From positions 62,001-126,000 of the forward strand of contig NZ_FNZV01000004.1 in NCBI RefSeq assembly GCF_900109555.1: 64,000 bases of DNA. Direction: 5' to 3'. The position numbers and the translations under genes were made by a program. The notes beneath the pieces are model-generated. The model saw nothing but the letters and a program-made list of their open reading frames with translations. It did not search any database and was not told the DNA's origin. Origin of the DNA: Pacificibacter marinus (GTDB taxonomy: Bacteria > Pseudomonadota > Alphaproteobacteria > Rhodobacterales > Rhodobacteraceae). Positions 34,578-43,486 of this stretch are shown here, in pieces. Numbering within the stretch: position 1 is the first letter of the stretch; every line of letters begins with the position of its first letter.

Positions 34578-36590
34578 ATGGCCGCTAAGGACAACGACGA
34601 TCAAAAAACTGATGTCTCTGAACAGGACGTTGGTCTCGATATGAGCCAAGCGGCGGTCAAGAAGATGATCGCGGAGGCCCGTGAAAAAGGCTACATCACC
34701 TACGATCAGCTCAACAAAGTGCTGCCGCCTGATCAGGTCAGCTCAGAGCAAATCGAAGACGTGATGTCTATGCTGTCCGAAATGGGCATCAACATCATCG
34801 AGGATGAAGAAGAAGAAGAGGTCGCCGCCAGCGGTGATCTTGTCAAAGCTGATTCCAATCGCGATTTAACGCTGGCCAGCTCTGAAACCGAAAAGCTTGA
34901 TCGTACCGATGATCCGGTGCGCATGTACCTGCGCGAGATGGGCTCTGTTGAGTTGCTGTCACGTGAGGGCGAAATTGCGATTGCCAAACGGATCGAAGCA
35001 GGCCGCAACACGATGATTGCTGGTTTGTGCGAAAGCCCTTTGACGTTCCAAGCGATCACGATCTGGCATGACGAGCTTTTGACCGAAGACATTCTTTTGC
35101 GCGACGTTATTGATCTTGAGGCCACGTTTGGCACGGGTCTTGATGGCGACGAAGAAGACACTGTTGTTTCTGGTTTGGGCTCTGTGCCTGCATCAACTGC
35201 GACCGCTGCTGCGGCTGCCAAAGCTGCGGCTGCCAAAGCGGCGATGCCTGAGTTGGATGCCGATGGCAATCCTATTGCCAATGACGATGATGACGATGAT
35301 GACGAAGACGAACAGGCAAACATGTCCTTGGCCGCGATGGAAGCCGCGCTCAAGCCGATGGTTTTGGAAGTTCTGTCCAACATCTCTAACGACTTTGCGC
35401 GTCTGTCCGAAATGCAAGATTTGCGTATGTCCGCGACCTTGAACGAAGACGGGTCTTTTTCGAAGGCCAATGAGGCCGAATACCAAACGTTGCGTTCTGA
35501 AATCGTTGTTTTGGTGAACTCGCTTCACCTGCACAACAACCGTATCGAAGCGCTGATTGACCAACTTTACGGCATCAACCGTCGTATTATGTCGATCGAT
35601 TCCAATATGGTGAAACTCGCTGACCAAGCGCGGATCAACCGTAAAGAATTCGTCGATGCCTACCGCGGTCGTGAACTTGACCCGTCTTGGTTGGACCGTA
35701 TGGGTGAAAAAGCTGGACGCGGTTGGCAGATGCTGGTTGAACGCTTTACGCCGAAAATCGAAGAGTTGCGCGGCGAAATGGCCACTGTTGGTCAGTACGT
35801 TGGTGTTGATATTCCCGAATTCCGCCGCATCGTGTCTCAGGTTCAAAAAGGCGAAAAAGAAGCGCGTCAGGCGAAAAAAGAAATGGTCGAGGCCAACTTG
35901 CGTCTCGTGATTTCCATCGCCAAAAAATACACAAACCGTGGTCTTCAGTTCCTTGATCTTATCCAAGAGGGTAACATTGGCCTGATGAAGGCAGTCGATA
36001 AATTTGAATACCGTCGTGGGTACAAATTCTCGACTTACGCTACATGGTGGATTCGCCAAGCTATCACGCGCTCTATCGCTGACCAAGCGCGCACCATCCG
36101 TATTCCTGTGCACATGATCGAGACGATCAACAAACTTGTGCGCACGGGTCGTCAGATGTTGCACGAAATTGGCCGCGAACCGACACCTGAGGAATTGGCA
36201 GCCAAACTGCAAATGCCTTTGGAAAAAGTGCGCAAAGTGATGAAGATCGCCAAAGAGCCTATCTCGCTCGAAACACCAATTGGCGACGAAGAAGATTCAC
36301 AACTCGGCGATTTCATCGAGGACAAGAATGCGATCCTGCCTTTGGATTCCGCCATTCAGGAAAACCTCAAAGAAACCACCACACGGGTTCTGGCGTCTCT
36401 TACCCCCCGCGAAGAACGCGTGCTGCGGATGCGGTTTGGCATCGGCATGAACACTGACCACACTTTGGAAGAAGTGGGCCAACAGTTCAGCGTGACCCGC
36501 GAACGTATTCGTCAGATCGAGGCGAAGGCTTTGCGGAAGCTGAAGCACCCAAGTCGGTCTCGCAAGTTGCGGAGCTTCTTGGATCAGTAA
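34578..36590 (+). CDS. rpoD: Primary RNA polymerase sigma factor (sigma-70)
   Basis: A 670-residue housekeeping sigma factor. Region 1.1 is at the N-terminus. A long acidic and Ala-rich non-conserved insert includes seven consecutive Asp. The region 1.2 start is [21 protein letters not shown] (about 111-131). Region 2 has [27 protein letters not shown] and the -10-reading block [14 protein letters not shown]. Region 4 ends with [30 protein letters not shown] 34578 has GAGGAG six bases upstream; an earlier in-frame start at 34536 is rejected. Confidence 0.95.
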   Translation: MAAKDNDDQKTDVSEQDVGLDMSQAAVKKMIAEAREKGYITYDQLNKVLPPDQVSSEQIEDVMSMLSEMGINIIEDEEEEEVAASGDLVKADSNRDLTLASSETEKLDRTDDPVRMYLREMGSVELLSREGEIAIAKRIEAGRNTMIAGLCESPLTFQAITIWHDELLTEDILLRDVIDLEATFGTGLDGDEEDTVVSGLGSVPASTATAAAAAKAAAAKAAMPELDADGNPIANDDDDDDDEDEQANMSLAAMEAALKPMVLEVLSNISNDFARLSEMQDLRMSATLNEDGSFSKANEAEYQTLRSEIVVLVNSLHLHNNRIEALIDQLYGINRRIMSIDSNMVKLADQARINRKEFVDAYRGRELDPSWLDRMGEKAGRGWQMLVERFTPKIEELRGEMATVGQYVGVDIPEFRRIVSQVQKGEKEARQAKKEMVEANLRLVISIAKKYTNRGLQFLDLIQEGNIGLMKAVDKFEYRRGYKFSTYATWWIRQAITRSIADQARTIRIPVHMIETINKLVRTGRQMLHEIGREPTPEELAAKLQMPLEKVRKVMKIAKEPISLETPIGDEEDSQLGDFIEDKNAILPLDSAIQENLKETTTRVLASLTPREERVLRMRFGIGMNTDHTLEEVGQQFSVTRERIRQIEAKALRKLKHPSRSRKLRSFLDQ

Positions 36591-36594
36591 TTAG

Positions 36595-36623
36595 AAAATG
36601 CCGCCCTATTAGGCGGCATTTTT
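36595..36623. terminator. Bidirectional terminator between rpoD and a convergent small gene
   Basis: AAAATGCCGCC, a 6-base loop, GGCGGCATTTTT. The stem is perfect over about 11 bases and both strands end in T-rich tracts. It begins five bases after the rpoD stop and ends four bases before the stop of the small minus-strand gene, so it can serve both. Confidence 0.85.
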
Positions 36624-36626
36624 GTT

Positions 36627-36803
36627 TCAGATCGTCCACCAAATTATCATGCTTTCAGGTTTACAGGTGTCATTAGGACGTCCCTTGTACTTGATTTGGC
36701 ATTCATGGACTAAGCCCATGCCAAGAGGGGTGCCGAATTCATCACCAGCCTTTGGCAGTTGATTGGTGCGCAAGCCACTTACGTTGATTTCTAAACAAAA
36801 CAT
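36627..36803 (-). CDS. Small protein of unknown function (58 residues)
   Basis: A short gene beginning MFCLEINVSGLRTNQLPKAG and ending ESMIIWWTI. It is not recognised. Support for reality: a perfect AAGGAG six bases before the ATG, compact non-repetitive sequence, and a stop codon directly beside a bidirectional terminator. The three Cys are spaced widely and no signal peptide or membrane segment is seen. The open frame extends to 36851, but the strong ribosome-binding site decides the start. It is convergent with rpoD and divergent from the HlyU-like gene. Confidence 0.55.
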   Translation of the reverse strand: MFCLEINVSGLRTNQLPKAGDEFGTPLGMGLVHECQIKYKGRPNDTCKPESMIIWWTI

Positions 36804-37025
36804 ATTTATCTCCTTATATGGTCGGCAGGATTGCCGGCTTGGGTCATACAAGCATACAAACTGTGCGTGTTGCGGCGAAGGTACGCTCTCAACGCCGCTC
36901 TTGATGCTGAGATCCTAATACTCATCAAATTGGTAGATGCGAAAACGTTTGCTTCACCTCAACCTTGCCCTCAGCCCCCAGTCACGCCACACTCCCTTAA
37001 ACCAAAACGACACGAGGCACCCCAC

Positions 37026-37298
37026 ATGTCCCTTCTCTCAAAACTCTTCGGCGGCAAATCTAAAGTCAAAGATATTGAACCAGAGCTCTACAAAGGCTTT
37101 CTGATTTTTCCTGAACCCGTGCATGCCAATGGGGTTTACCGTATTGCTGCGCGGATTGAGAAAGAGATCGCGGGCGAGGTAAAGGTCCATAACCTGATGC
37201 GTGTGGATACCTTGACGACTGAAGAAGAGGCCAGCCAAGCCAGCGTCAACAAGGCCAAGGTGTTCATAGATCAAATGGGTGACGGCGTTTTTGGTTAA
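37026..37298 (+). CDS. HlyU family protein
   Basis: A 90-residue protein matching the short HlyU family in Rhodobacteraceae: MSLLSKLFGGKS head, then YKGFLIFPEPVHANGVYRIA, IEKEIAGEVKVHNLMRVDT and a C-terminal KAKVFIDQMGD. The family is annotated as transcriptional regulators after Vibrio HlyU, but no DNA-binding motif is evident, so that role is doubtful. ATG 37026 is chosen to match the family length; the frame extends to 36831. A bidirectional terminator follows. Confidence 0.7.
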   Translation: MSLLSKLFGGKSKVKDIEPELYKGFLIFPEPVHANGVYRIAARIEKEIAGEVKVHNLMRVDTLTTEEEASQASVNKAKVFIDQMGDGVFG

Positions 37299-37341
37299 AA
37301 TATCATCGGTGCTAGTTCTTGCATCTGGCAAGTTCTGACAA

Positions 37342-37367
37342 AAAAGGCGCCCCAAAGAGCGCCTTTT
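37342..37367. terminator. Bidirectional terminator between HlyU-like gene and qorB-like gene
   Basis: AAAAGGCGC, an 8-base loop, GCGCCTTTT: a perfect 9-base stem with A-run before and T-run in the stem end, lying between two convergent genes. Confidence 0.75.
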
Positions 37368-37387
37368 CGTATGTTAAAAAACACAAA

Positions 37388-38254
37388 TTAGCTTTGCGCG
37401 ACCATAGCCTGAAGTGTCTCGGCATATGGTGTTGTTGGTCGGCCTATGAGGGCGGACAACACTTTGTCATCGTTGAACAGCGCACCTTTGGCGGCGTTAC
37501 CGTCGATGTCTTTCATGAACATCACAAAACCTTCTGGTACGCCTGCGCTTTTCAACGCTTCGCCAAAGGCCTCAACTGGCATGTCGACATAAGCGACGTT
37601 TTTGCCTGATGCATCAGAAATGGTTTTCGCTAAATCTGTGAGTGTAAAAGCATCGTCACCTGCCAGTTCTAAAATCTGACCATCGTGACCGCCGGCCAAA
37701 ACAACGGCTGCGGCTTCGGCGTAATCTGCACGGGCGGCTGTTGAATATTTTCCGTCACCGGATGCGCCAAAATGCTGTCCTGTTTCAAGAGCTTGAGCAA
37801 GCCCCATTCCAAAGTTTTCAGTGTACCAGCCATTGCGCAAAATCGTGTGCGCCACGCCACTGTTGGCCAATATATCCTCGGTCGCGCGATGGTCATTGCC
37901 CAAGTGCATGGGGTTGTCTTTCGCGTTCAACAACGACGTGTAAGCGATAAAGCCAACACCCGCTTTTTTCGCAGCGTTGATGACATTGCCGTGGTGTACT
38001 TCACGTGCGCCTGGGGTCATGTCATTGGACGAAATCAGCAAAACACGATCCACGCCAGTGAGCGCTGTTTCTAAACTTGCGCTGTCTGTGTAATCGCCCA
38101 TGCGTGTCGCGATGCCTTTGGCGGCAAAGGCATCGGCTTGTTCAGGTTTGCGCACCAATGCGATGATGTCGTCTTTGTCAACGCGTGTGGTCAGCTGGTC
38201 GACAACGAGTTGACCGAGTTGGCCTGCAGCGCCAGTCACGAGATATTTGGTCAT
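37388..38254 (-). CDS. NAD(P)H:quinone oxidoreductase of the QorB/NmrA type
   Basis: A 288-residue atypical short-chain dehydrogenase. The nucleotide-binding motif is VTGAAGQLGQLVVDQL near residues 5-20. RMGDYTD, LISSND, YTSLLNA and LRNGWYTENF are features of the E. coli QorB (YtfG) family, which reduces quinones with NADPH. Length agrees. It is divergent from an HxlR-type regulator, the same pairing as ytfG/ytfH in enterobacteria, which suggests control by that regulator through the palindrome at 38286-38302. Confidence 0.82.
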   Translation of the reverse strand: MTKYLVTGAAGQLGQLVVDQLTTRVDKDDIIALVRKPEQADAFAAKGIATRMGDYTDSASLETALTGVDRVLLISSNDMTPGAREVHHGNVINAAKKAGVGFIAYTSLLNAKDNPMHLGNDHRATEDILANSGVAHTILRNGWYTENFGMGLAQALETGQHFGASGDGKYSTAARADYAEAAAVVLAGGHDGQILELAGDDAFTLTDLAKTISDASGKNVAYVDMPVEAFGEALKSAGVPEGFVMFMKDIDGNAAKGALFNDDKVLSALIGRPTTPYAETLQAMVAQS

Positions 38255-38285
38255 GGTCTTTTCCTATGGTCTGAAATCGGGTATA

Positions 38286-38302
38286 GGTCTCATATAGAGA
38301 CC
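38286..38302. promoter_or_regulatory. Candidate operator between qorB-like and hxlR-like genes
   Basis: GGTCTC-ATATA-GAGACC is a perfect 6-base palindrome with a 5-base centre in the 106-base divergent region. Its position fits binding by the HxlR-type regulator encoded next to it. Confidence 0.45.
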
Positions 38303-38360
38303 GAATTTGACGCACGTAAGGAGGTATCTTTTTGTACCCAGGGAACATTAAGGGAACCAC

Positions 38361-38762
38361 ATGCAAGATCTGAAACTGAGTAAACGTGACGAATGGGAGG
38401 CCATGGGCTTTGATTTGAACAATTGCCCCGTGCGCTCTGTGCTGGATCATGTGGGTGCAAAATGGACGGTGTTGATTTTGTTTGAATTGCAAAATGGGGC
38501 CCAGCGTTTCAATGCTTTGGGGCGCGCTTTACCGGATATTTCCAAACGGATGTTGACGCAAACCCTGCGCGATTTGGAACGTGATGGCATGGTCAAACGT
38601 CAAGTTTTCGACACCAAGCCGCCAAGCGTTGCCTATAGTCTCACTGACATGGGGCAATCTTTAATGACACCTTTGCTTGGGCTTGTTGGGTGGGCTGAGG
38701 CGCAAATGCCAGCTGTCCAAACCGCCCGCAAAGCCTATGATGAACAGGCCGCGCGTTTGTAG
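38361..38762 (+). CDS. HxlR-family transcriptional regulator
   Basis: A 133-residue winged-helix regulator. The HxlR signature is clear: [26 protein letters not shown] (Cys26), [32 protein letters not shown] and [14 protein letters not shown]. The single Cys before the helix-turn-helix is the redox sensor in QorR/YodB-type members (family knowledge). It probably represses the divergent quinone oxidoreductase and responds to quinones or electrophiles. AAGGGA precedes the ATG. Confidence 0.85.
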   Translation: MQDLKLSKRDEWEAMGFDLNNCPVRSVLDHVGAKWTVLILFELQNGAQRFNALGRALPDISKRMLTQTLRDLERDGMVKRQVFDTKPPSVAYSLTDMGQSLMTPLLGLVGWAEAQMPAVQTARKAYDEQAARL

Positions 38763-38801
38763 GCAGCGCGCCATATATTTTGCCAATGATAGGACAACAA
38801 A

Positions 38802-39311
38802 ATGATGACTGTGATCAAATTTGCTGCCGTGTGCGCCGTGATAATTGGAAGCGTCACACCCGCTTTTGCGATATGCGCAGGCAACCAGATTGATGTGTTT
38901 TCGTGCTCTTTTGGGGCCAAACAAGTCGAGTTGTGCATGACCCCTGATGATCAAAGTGTCACTTATCGGTTTGGTCCCAAAGCTGCGCCTGAACTTGAGA
39001 TCGCGCGCAGCTTTGATGAGATTACAATGCAGCCATGGAATGGCATTGGGCGCTCAATTTGGGAAACCGTTTCAGTCCCCAATGGACAATTTTCTTATGC
39101 GTTTTACACGTCATTTGATAAGTTTGATCAGACGCTCACTGCAGAGCTTGAGGTGAAGCGTAAAGAGCAAACTCTGGCAAGGCTGACCTGTAATGATACC
39201 GATGCAGGTGGGGGGCTTTTTGAGTTGGACACTTTAACGATGACCATGCTTGAGGCGGGCTATTGTCGCACTGATACCAGTGACGTGCTGCGGGCTGGCC
39301 CCTGTGAGTGA
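38802..39311 (+). CDS. Secreted protein of unknown function, Cys-containing
   Basis: A 169-residue protein with a signal peptide (MMTVIKFAAVCAVIIGSVTP, likely cut at AFA-IC). Mature features: ICAGNQIDVFSCSFGAKQVELCM near the start and CNDTDAGGG and GYC..GPC near the end; about six Cys suggest disulfides in the periplasm. The family is not recognised. AGGACAAC precedes the ATG. It lies between the hxlR-like gene and yjbQ on the same strand. Confidence 0.6.
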   Translation: MMTVIKFAAVCAVIIGSVTPAFAICAGNQIDVFSCSFGAKQVELCMTPDDQSVTYRFGPKAAPELEIARSFDEITMQPWNGIGRSIWETVSVPNGQFSYAFYTSFDKFDQTLTAELEVKRKEQTLARLTCNDTDAGGGLFELDTLTMTMLEAGYCRTDTSDVLRAGPCE

Positions 39312-39365
39312 TCCGAAAAAGGGCGCATGCAGATACGCTAAACTAAGGCTAACGGAGTGCAGCAC

Positions 39366-39785
39366 ATGAGCCATCAAATGTTTGAGATCACAACGCATGG
39401 GGCAGGCCTGTACGAGTTTACAAATCAAGTTGGAGCATGGGTGGCACGCGAGGGACCATTGGAAGCTGCGCTGACATTGATTGTGCAACATACCTCTGCC
39501 AGTTTGTTGATCCAAGAAAATGCAGACCCCGAAGTGCAAGATGATTTGCAAGCGTATTTTAACCGTTTGGTGCCGCCTACCACAAACCCAAGTATGGCAT
39601 ATCTGACCCACACCTATGAGGGTCCAGACGATATGCCCGCTCATATAAAGTCAGCAATGCTGCCAACAACACTCACAATTCCTGTCATTTCAGGTCGAAT
39701 GTGTTTGGGAACATGGCAAGGGCTTTACCTTTTCGAACATCGGACCCGGTCACATGTGCGGCAGGTCTTGGGGTTGCTACGCTGA
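39366..39785 (+). CDS. yjbQ: YjbQ family protein (secondary thiamine-phosphate synthase-like)
   Basis: A 139-residue protein of the YjbQ/UPF0047 family. The signatures LTLIVQHTSASLLIQENADPEVQDDL (about 36-61), YEGPDDMPAHIKSAM and GTWQGLYLFEHR are all present. Members show weak thiamine-phosphate synthase activity, but the physiological role is unsettled. ATG 39366 follows GGAG; a start nine bases earlier is less likely. Confidence 0.85.
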   Translation: MSHQMFEITTHGAGLYEFTNQVGAWVAREGPLEAALTLIVQHTSASLLIQENADPEVQDDLQAYFNRLVPPTTNPSMAYLTHTYEGPDDMPAHIKSAMLPTTLTIPVISGRMCLGTWQGLYLFEHRTRSHVRQVLGLLR

Positions 39786-39868
39786 GTCTCTTTAGCAACG
39801 CATTGCGGGTCTACATCTAGTGTATGATTTTCCACCTACCCAACCTGTGCTATGCTGCCTATAGTGCC

Positions 39869-39877
39869 TGTGGATAA
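39869..39877 (-). promoter_or_regulatory. Consensus DnaA box upstream of nrdR
   Basis: TGTGGATAA is the exact reverse complement of the DnaA box TTATCCACA. It lies 54 bases before the nrdR ATG, where it could couple nrdR expression to DnaA. A single box can occur by chance. Confidence 0.4.
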
Positions 39878-39930
39878 GTGGGGCAAAGATCCTACACGAT
39901 GAGGCAGTAAACATAGAAAAGGGGACGCCC

Positions 39931-40398
39931 ATGCGCTGTCCGTTTTGCGGAAACGTAGATACACAAGTCAAAGATAGCCGTCCAGCCGAGGATCATGCCG
40001 CCATTCGCCGCCGCCGTTTTTGTTCGGCATGCGGGGGGCGCTTCACCACTTATGAGCGCGTGCAATTGCGTGATCTGGTTGTTGTGAAAACCAATGGCCG
40101 TCGCGAAGATTTTGACCGCGATAAGCTTGAGCGCTCTTTGCGCATTGCCACTCAAAAACGCCCGATCGAACCAGAGCGTTTGGACCAAATGATCTCTGGG
40201 ATTGTGCGGCGTTTGGAAAGCATGGGCGAAACAGATATTCCGTCGAAAAGCATCGGCGAGATTGTTATGGAAAGCCTCGCGCGGATTGATACCGTGGCAT
40301 ATGTGCGCTTTGCGTCCGTGTACAAAAACTTCCAAGCTGCTGATGATTTTGACAAGTTTGTCAGTGAGTTGCGGCCAGAACTCAAGACAGACGAGTAA
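39931..40398 (+). CDS. nrdR: Ribonucleotide reductase regulator NrdR
   Basis: A 155-residue ATP-cone repressor of ribonucleotide reductase genes, full length. The zinc ribbon has CPFC (3-6) and CSAC (31-34). The ATP-cone runs from about 48 ([21 protein letters not shown]). The conserved [11 protein letters not shown] lies near 125-135. It precedes ribD by five bases, the common nrdR-rib operon order of alphaproteobacteria. Confidence 0.95.
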   Translation: MRCPFCGNVDTQVKDSRPAEDHAAIRRRRFCSACGGRFTTYERVQLRDLVVVKTNGRREDFDRDKLERSLRIATQKRPIEPERLDQMISGIVRRLESMGETDIPSKSIGEIVMESLARIDTVAYVRFASVYKNFQAADDFDKFVSELRPELKTDE

Positions 40399-40403
40399 AT
40401 TTC

Positions 40404-41492
40404 ATGTCCGACATCGACTACATGCACCACGCGCTCTCATTAGGGGCGCGTGGTCTTGGGCGTACTTGGCCCAATCCCGCGGTGGGCTGTGTGATTGTTA
40501 AAAATGATCGCGTCATCGGGCGGGGCTGGACCCAAGATGGCGGACGCCCCCACGCAGAAACAATGGCTCTCGCGCAGGCCGGTGATCTGGCCAAAGGCGC
40601 AGTGGCTTATGTGACGTTGGAACCTTGCGCACATACGGGTAAAACACCGCCCTGTGCACAGGCTTTGATTGAGGCTGGCATAGCGCGTGTTGTTGTCGCT
40701 TTAGAAGATCCTGATATGCGCGTGAGCGGGCGCGGTTTTGATATGCTACGTGCCGCTGGAATTGAGGTCACGACCGGAGTGTGCGCGGATGAGGCGCGCG
40801 CGGCACAAATCGGTTTTTTGACACGTATCACGGCAGGCCGCCCTATGGTGACCTTGAAATTGGCGACATCTTGGGACGGGCGTATTGCCACGGCAACAGG
40901 CGAAAGTCAGTGGATTACAGGCCCCCAAGCACGCCGTCGTGTCCATGCGATGCGGGCCGCGCATGACGCAGTTATGGTGGGGGGCGGCACAGCGCGCGCT
41001 GATGATCCAAGCCTTACGGTGCGGGGATTGGGCATTGAACGCCAGCCGGTGCGTGTGGTGTTGTCACGCGGGCTAGATGTGCCGTTGACGGGCAATCTGG
41101 CGCGCACTGCGCAGGATGTACCTGTTTGGTTGGTGCACGGGCCGACAGCGGATCCTTACCTGCGTAAAGTGTGGATTGATCTCGGTGCAAAACTGATCGA
41201 GGCACCTGTCGTCGCTGGGCAGTTGGACCCGGTGGGGGTGCTTGAATTGCTTGGTGAGCAGGGTCTTACTCGCGTGTTCTGCGAAGGCGGAGGCGCTTTA
41301 GCTGCCTCACTGTTACGGGCAAATTTGGCCGATAAAGTTTCGGTGTTTTCAGCAGGTCTTGGGATCGGATCAGATGGTATTCCAGGGCTTGGAACGCTTG
41401 GTTTGATACGTCTTGCACAGGCGCAGCGCTACAAAGCGGTAGCGACCGAAATTTTAGGTCCTGATGTGCTAACCGCTTGGGATCGTTTGTAG
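40404..41492 (+). CDS. ribD: Bifunctional riboflavin biosynthesis deaminase/reductase RibD
   Basis: A 362-residue enzyme doing steps 2 and 3 of riboflavin synthesis. The N-terminal deaminase has the zinc motifs HAETMAL (His51-Glu53 region) and PCAHTGKTPPC (about 75-85). The C-terminal reductase (about 145-362) has KLATSWDGRIA, MVGGGTARADDPSLTVR and CEGGGALAASLL. Full length. Unlike the common arrangement, ribE does not follow; a capsule-export block in the opposite direction intervenes. Confidence 0.93.
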   Translation: MSDIDYMHHALSLGARGLGRTWPNPAVGCVIVKNDRVIGRGWTQDGGRPHAETMALAQAGDLAKGAVAYVTLEPCAHTGKTPPCAQALIEAGIARVVVALEDPDMRVSGRGFDMLRAAGIEVTTGVCADEARAAQIGFLTRITAGRPMVTLKLATSWDGRIATATGESQWITGPQARRRVHAMRAAHDAVMVGGGTARADDPSLTVRGLGIERQPVRVVLSRGLDVPLTGNLARTAQDVPVWLVHGPTADPYLRKVWIDLGAKLIEAPVVAGQLDPVGVLELLGEQGLTRVFCEGGGALAASLLRANLADKVSVFSAGLGIGSDGIPGLGTLGLIRLAQAQRYKAVATEILGPDVLTAWDRL

Positions 41493-41493
41493 G

Positions 41494-43479
41494 TTAACGA
41501 TCAAGCCCTAAAAATCGCGCCCGAAACTGACGCAGCTTTGCCAACGCGCTTTGTGCCAATTGGCTTCGGCCATTTGGCGTTGTTGCAAGTAAATCCACTG
41601 CCATTTCCACCGATATTGCGGCGCCTGTATCAGGGTCGAAATAGCGTGGATAATCGATAAGCACAGCATGGGCGAGGCCGAGCATACTGGGCCGTGCTAC
41701 GCGCCGCTCTGGCGTATCGCCCAAATCCGTCGTTAGCCCCCAACCGGCATAAAACGGCGCGCCTGTACAGGTGACGGGTTTGTCGCGCAGAAGTGCTTCG
41801 AACCCGATCAAAGACGTCATGGTCCAAACGGAATCGCAAGCGTCAATCAGGGCAATAGGATCAGCATCCTGGGCCACGATATCGGCAATTTCATGGGCAT
41901 TCGTCACCTTGCCGCGCCGTAGCCCTGCCTCTACATCTGGATGAGGTTTAAACACCAAAATGGCATCGGGATTGGCCGCGCGTGCCGCTTTCAGCAGTGC
42001 AAGGTTCGTGCGAACTTTACCTGCCCCAAGTTGGATTGAGGCATCATCTTCGACCTGTCCTGCGACCAGAATTTTATAACCATTGGGCAAAGGAGGGCAA
42101 CCATCCCCAACATTGTATTTGCTTAATTTCGCCGCGATGAGACGCGCAATCAAAGCCTCAATACGCGCTGTTGCATGGTCGGGCATCTGTGCGCGCTCTG
42201 CGATTTGGGTCTCAAGTCGCGAGGGATGTGTGGGATCAAAATACAAGCCGCAATCATCGATGATCAACGATATCGGGCGCACCAAGGCCGCGCCAAGACC
42301 ACGGGACCGCAAAAATCCATCTTCAATGTGTAGAGGTGCTTTTGATTTTGCACCCCAAGTCATATGGGCGCGACCCAATTGTGTTTCGCGTGCGATCACA
42401 TCGGGATCATCGTTGAATGTCATTGCCGTTTGGCCAAAATATCGCCGAATATGTGAGCGTTTCCACCGCAAAATATGGGATGCGACATAGCCGTTTTTAT
42501 CTTCGACCACAGCGCGTTGGCGCGCCTGTGCTAATGACAGGGCATCTTCGACGGACCATAGCGTTTTGTGTTGCGGGTCAAACCATTGGCAATAATGGAA
42601 CAAAGCACCTGCCACCAATTGCGCACGGGTCAGGTGGCGACCGCGTCGCGCAATCGGGTTTTGGTCTTGCGTTAGGCCCCAGCCCGCATACCACGGCGTT
42701 CCAAACACATGGGGTTTGTGCCCCGCGAGAATGGCTTCAAACCCAAGTGGTGAGGACAATGTATAAACGGCGGTTGCATATTCGAGCAGTGCCCAAGGGT
42801 TTGCTGGCTCTGTGAATAGACGTACGTTTGGCGAGCTATCTGCGCCATCGAAGTGGCCTGTCAATGGCCCGCTTTCATCACGGTTTGGGGAAAATACAAC
42901 GATCTGTGCATGGGGGTGGGCCTCATGGGCCAGCACTAACATTTCGCGCATTTGGTCGGTTGCTAAAGGCGCGGGGGGGAGTGTTGGATCTGATTGAGGT
43001 TGATCCAAAACCAGCACAAAAGGAACATTTGCTGTCTCTATGCCTGCACTCAGGGCTGGTAACTTGCACAATTTCAACAAAGGCAGTCGATCCGCCACCT
43101 TATGTGCGCGCGTTAAAATTGCGGCATCATCCAAAGGCATTGTGGCGAGGATCATTTCCAGATCGCTTGGCTGTGCCGCGTCATGAATGGGCCCACGGGT
43201 ATCAATGGCAAGACCCAAAGGGGCAGGGCGTTTGAGTTGGGGGCAGGGTTGATCCGGGATAAAGCCTGCGCCGATCCATGCTGCTTTGGCATCTTGTGCG
43301 GAGGCTGTTGCGGGCCTTGCTACGGCATCATCGTGCTGGGGTGTTTTGCGGTGAGGCGTCCAGCCTGCGGCGGTTAAAACCTGTTTGATTTTAGGAATGC
43401 GCGCAATGGCGGGGTCGGATAGTAAAATCCGCCCAGGCGCATGGGCGCGGGCGGATTTTTTAGGCATATTGTTGTGCAT
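41494..43479 (-). CDS. kpsC: Capsule Kdo-transferase KpsC-like protein
   Basis: About 661 residues from the chosen start. Two homologous halves are visible: the first has LSSPLGFEAILAG..PHVFGTPWYAGWGLTQD, the second MTSLIGFEALLRDKPVTCTGAPFYAGWGLTTD, both followed by an RR/TRAQLV- or RPSM-type region. KpsC has two glycosyltransferase units that build the poly-beta-Kdo linker anchoring group 2 capsules. The start follows the wza-like stop by seven bases; a Met four codons in (43467) is an alternative. It ends two bases from the convergent ribD stop. Confidence 0.82.
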   Translation of the reverse strand: MHNNMPKKSARAHAPGRILLSDPAIARIPKIKQVLTAAGWTPHRKTPQHDDAVARPATASAQDAKAAWIGAGFIPDQPCPQLKRPAPLGLAIDTRGPIHDAAQPSDLEMILATMPLDDAAILTRAHKVADRLPLLKLCKLPALSAGIETANVPFVLVLDQPQSDPTLPPAPLATDQMREMLVLAHEAHPHAQIVVFSPNRDESGPLTGHFDGADSSPNVRLFTEPANPWALLEYATAVYTLSSPLGFEAILAGHKPHVFGTPWYAGWGLTQDQNPIARRGRHLTRAQLVAGALFHYCQWFDPQHKTLWSVEDALSLAQARQRAVVEDKNGYVASHILRWKRSHIRRYFGQTAMTFNDDPDVIARETQLGRAHMTWGAKSKAPLHIEDGFLRSRGLGAALVRPISLIIDDCGLYFDPTHPSRLETQIAERAQMPDHATARIEALIARLIAAKLSKYNVGDGCPPLPNGYKILVAGQVEDDASIQLGAGKVRTNLALLKAARAANPDAILVFKPHPDVEAGLRRGKVTNAHEIADIVAQDADPIALIDACDSVWTMTSLIGFEALLRDKPVTCTGAPFYAGWGLTTDLGDTPERRVARPSMLGLAHAVLIDYPRYFDPDTGAAISVEMAVDLLATTPNGRSQLAQSALAKLRQFRARFLGLDR

Positions 43480-43486
43480 GCTGCAC

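Noticed and set aside
34733-35470. Long minus-strand serine-rich frame inside rpoD.
   Set aside because: Complement of the acidic Asp/Glu codons of rpoD (GAC/GAA read as Ser/Phe); a shadow.
35193-36212. A 339-codon minus-strand frame within rpoD.
   Set aside because: It lies wholly inside conserved sigma-70 regions and has no start signal or domain.
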